This document shows, in pieces, positions 60,161 through 64,000 of a DNA stretch of 64,000 nt. The notes under the pieces were generated by a model. The model had not been told where the DNA came from, did no database searches, and saw only the letters and a list, made by a program, of their open reading frames with translations. Each line of letters opens with the position of its first letter. The stretch's first letter is position 1. The stretch comes from Echinometra lucunter (taxonomy: Eukaryota; Echinodermata; Echinoidea; Camarodonta; Echinometridae). The stretch covers positions 6,010,706 through 6,074,705 of the forward strand of contig CM057151.1 of assembly GCA_029962745.1 (NCBI GenBank). Reading direction: 5' to 3'. The position numbers and the translations under genes were made by a program.

Positions 60161-63100
60161 GTAAGTACACATTCTCTCTCTTCACTGATAAGCATGAGGA
60201 GGCATCTTTCATTTTTTCTTTTGTCTGATTTTATGTTTTAATGAGATCTTGTGGAAAGTTAGGGTATTTCATCATCTTTTCTTGGGAAATTCCTTCAAGG
60301 TAATCTTTTAAAGTAAATGTATGTAACCCCTCCCATTTCCTCCCTCAATTTACACCCCTCCATCAACAAATGTCCTCTATTAGTGAAAGATATAACATAG
60401 GCAGCCCGGGGGGTCTTAAATTCTGATATCTCAAAATGGAGTGGCAATGCACAATATGCCTTTTCCAGTAGTTTACGTTAACTTTAAAACTTCGCTGAAG
60501 ATGTAAGATTTTTTTTCACCGTTTTCTGACTCCCAGTGCTCACAGATTGATCCATGAAATTTGAGAAGAAGATAAATGACCAATTGAAAGGAAATGTGTT
60601 ATAATACATCATATTACTTTGTTCAGTGTAGATATTGGCAGCCACAGGGATCTATCCAGTAATTGAACATATGTGATGCGCTGAATGATAACGGGAAGCT
60701 TATGATGACCTCTGATTATCTATAGGTTTGCTTGCCCATGGATACTTGAATTGCAAAGCAACAATTGATTAATTCCTTATAAGTTGTTTTCCTGAAATGC
60801 TTATTCACCTCAGTCCCAGCTGTCTCTCTCTAATTAGCTTGAAAGTGTTGCCAAACCTTTCCAATTACGTTACGTAATTTCACCTTGTGAAAACCTGTCA
60901 TTCCTGGAACAATAAGTAGCCTAAACCTTCATATTGTAAAAGGAATACTTGACGTACAGCACAGAGCTGTTCGTCTCATGAGTTATTTTAGAACAGTTAA
61001 CAAAAGTGGCCCCCTATATCGTTCATTATTTCCCCATGTGAGATATTGGAAATATTCATTTCCAACATATATTCACTGGAGGTGAAATTGTTGCAGTCTG
61101 TTTTGAATTATGTGGTAGAAGTATTCCAGATAAGCATTCATTTGTTGAAATATTGCAGCATTCAAATAAAGGTTATTACCTACATAATCACAGCAATTTT
61201 ACAGGTTCTTGGAATCAAGAGCAGTTATCTACAGCAGCGTTCACTTCCTTTGAAAATAAAAGAGTATATTGACAGATTTTTACCTTCCATGATCTTATAT
61301 TCACAATTTTATCTCTTTTCCAACAATGAAAAATGAATGTAAAAAAATAAAAGTTTGAATGCAGTCAATTAGCGAGGCAATCTTTATGAAATTGAGGATT
61401 AAATGAGAAGCATCTATTGCTCCCTTGTACCTCATCAAATGACAGGTTTCATGTGGCCACTGGAATGATTTGAGGGGATATTGGTCATGTCTCCTTCACA
61501 ATTACTTATTACATAACATTAAGGAAATGCCTTCACACAAGTCATCCTCTCCTGGCAGACAGGAATCATTTCCTTTCCCCATGACTCCGATAGACATTTT
61601 ATCTCTTTTTCTCTTAATTTATGTGCTTGTTGAGTTCTGCATCACCCTGAAATAGATAATTTACTGAAATTAAATTGAGACATATTTATTTTGTTGTTAT
61701 TGCTTTTATATTTGGCTTTCCAGCTATGAGATGGCTTTGTTGAAAAATGATAACAAAATTTCAAATGCATCCCAAAGATAGAGTTTCAGAAAGTATCATA
61801 TCTTTTAGGCAAATGTATGAATTATGAAGAGGGCTGTTTGGTTAAAAGTGATGTTTTGATTCTGCTGGACTATGTCAGAAGCCATGAATTAAATTCTGAA
61901 TATTGATTACATGCGTGAATTTCTTTTCTCCGTTTCTACCAAGAGCTGATGTGAAATATAGTGTGAAACAACAGACAGGATAGGAAAAATCACTCAGCTC
62001 AGAGTTCCGATGACAGTTTGAAATGTCACGGCTATCGGACATGTCTGCCCCCTTATGTGCTTGTGTTGTTCCCCCATTACTTATTTTGTAAGCCTATACG
62101 TTCCCATCTCTCCTGAGCATAGGGGAAATGAGACATGTACCATTCCATTTGGCAGCAAACTCTACAAGTTGTGAATTCACTTTTCATGACATCATGCCAA
62201 GTCGTCATGGTTTCCTCCTGTCCAAAATCAGTAGTCTAAAATGGCAGCCCCCATTGGAACCATTATGCTCAGTTTTTCTTGGCTATAACTTGGAAGATAA
62301 TGTTCTATTAATTTTGATATTGATTCATTTTATGCATGATTATAACTCAAGTACACAACCTCATTATGAAATATCCTGTACTGATGGACAGATTTTCCAT
62401 AGAGCCAAAGTAAATCACAGTTTAGCTGTCACACATCCCAGTAGAATTGTTGTGGGTTTTGTCCCAAAATTTATAGCTGTCGTTCAGGAAATCAGAATAA
62501 GTAACTCACTTCTAGTACATGACCACATAATTGGAAGTTTTAGGCCACCAATAGGAACAATTATTCTTACTTGAGACCTTTAAGAAAATCCCAAGATTGC
62601 TATGAATGTATAGGGCAATATATTCTCTAAGTACTGGATGGATAGATAATGGGAACTCTCTCCCGCACAAGATTTTTGTAGGGGATTGCTACCATGTTTG
62701 TTAGTTGTATCTTTGGGGATGTGCGCCCAGCTCTTAGAAGGGGAAATTCAATTTTAGGTGTCTCCATGATGATAAGTGTTGAAACAAGGTGTCTGATGAA
62801 GAAGAAATCACATGCATGACACTATGGGAGTCTGGTTTTTCTGGAGGAGAAAGCTAATAAAGGAATTTAAAAGCTCATTTCTCTAAGGGAATCTCAGCAG
62901 GTTGCAGAAAACAAGTCTGTCAAACGAAAGAGAAAATAATGTCATTTTAGCTTGCCCCATAGCATCAAGATGTGCCACTCGCAATTTCAGATAAACCATG
63001 AGGAGAGCATATTGAAAATAGTTTTGTTTTTAGAATGAAAGAAAGTCAGCAAAGTAAAGACAAATTTGAGAGAATGTATTCAAAGTTTTGAAAGAATGTA

Positions 63101-64000
63101 TTTGAAAGTTGAGAGATGGATTCTTCAAAAATCCATTGTTTCTGTCAGTCATGCCCCTATACGAAGGTTCTTCCTAACTTATTCCACACTGTCCCTCGGA
63201 ATAACGTCACATAACCCAGCTTGCAGCTCTCCAGGAAAAAAAAAAACCCACATGAGCAATGTAGAATTTCCTGAGGTGTTCCGAGTGATGGTCGGCCAAG
63301 TTCAGTGGAGTTGATCAGAATTGCTAACAAACCTTATAACTTTATCGTAATCTGCTCAGTGCAGGCACAACGAGGGGGAAGCTTAGCCAGCTCTCATAGG
63401 GTCCTGATTGGAACATAAGCTAGAGGATTATGACCTGTGTGACTTTCATGAGATTAATTTGTTTTGATTGCTGATATCCCTAATGTTACGGTGGGATTCT
63501 TGAAATCGTGAGGGATTTGAAACCAAATTAAAAAAGAAGACGTGACCGACAGAATTTGGTTTGAATTATTTGGAATGAAGTCATCGTAAACATTTTTATC
63601 AAGTTCATAATCAGTGACATTTAATTTTTCAGATTTAAATAATCCGATCTTCTTTCATCCTGTTACTCTCCCTGGTCTAAATCTGTCTCTTTTTTTAAGA
63701 TTTGAATAGGTGACTGATCATGTCTAAAATATTTGAAATGTAACTGTCATAGCACCTCTCAATATCCATATTCCAAAATTTGTGACCAAAGAAAATAAAT
63801 GTGGTAGTCTTAAGCATACAGTGCAGTTACCTGAAGTGAAAATAAACTCTCATTCTTCTACAGAGGGAGGATCAAATGGTATTTCAAAAAGTTTTAGTCA
63901 TGGTAGATCGCACCCTGGCGAGTAAGGGAAAAAAAAATTATTCTGAAGCATATGCTCAGAGAATGCTGTGCCTCTGTATGAAAACATTCCACTGTGTTTG
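60161..64000 (+). other. LRIG intron 6, 5' part (at least 3840 nt)
   Basis: Starts GTAAGT and runs off the window. It includes an open 148-codon stretch at 62128-62574 with no recognisable domain, probably an interspersed repeat or chance. No LRR-like exon was found here. Confidence 0.8.

Noticed and set aside
62128..62574. 148-codon forward open frame
   Set aside because: It lies inside the last intron; the protein resembles nothing I know, and codon content looks like AT-rich intron DNA. Possibly an interspersed repeat.

Overview
This is a eukaryotic genomic window, almost certainly animal and most likely from an echinoderm (a sea urchin, perhaps Lytechinus-like). The reasons are large AT-rich introns, dense short palindromes of the TACATGTA type, many mononucleotide G/C tracts, numerous small inverted-repeat DNA elements, and one vertebrate-like LRIG gene with long introns. 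The species call is inference. One assembly gap of 500 N interrupts the window at 13479-13978.

The only protein-coding gene I can support is the 5' half of an LRIG-family gene (leucine-rich repeats and immunoglobulin-like domains) on the + strand. Six coding exons are visible: 24014-24216 (ATG, signal peptide, LRR N-terminal cap), 31568-31639, 45310-45381, 47113-47187, 57528-57665 and 60017-60160. All six exon ends have GT donors, all five downstream exons have AG acceptors, and every intron is phase 2. Together they encode 234 complete codons plus two bases. The rest of the gene (more LRRs, the C-terminal cap, Ig domains, transmembrane segment and tail) must lie beyond 64000. Compared with vertebrate LRIG proteins, whose sequence I am recalling from memory, there is one additional 24-residue LRR between the N-cap and the diagnostic proline/LG repeat.

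Layout: 1-13478 is non-coding, rich in GA, CAA and CA microsatellites, G/C tracts, inverted-repeat elements and two probable LINE 3' ends. 13979-15679 is more complex sequence that may hold an upstream promoter and a 5' untranslated exon. 15680-23906 has no supported coding sequence. A strong 3' splice site at 23906 just before the start codon suggests that the 5' UTR is spliced. From 24217 to 64000 everything outside the exons is intron. The introns carry several striking non-coding structures: a 0.57-kb near-perfect palindrome with TTAA flanks, a 0.62-kb element with internally repeated motifs, a 0.8-kb inverted-repeat insertion with a 128-codon reverse ORF, a TTAA-flanked piggyBac-like element, and a 371-bp fold-back built of 21-bp tandem units. 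These are the most unusual parts of the window besides the extra LRR exon.

I recognised no tRNA, rRNA, snRNA or known microRNA gene with confidence, and no second protein gene.
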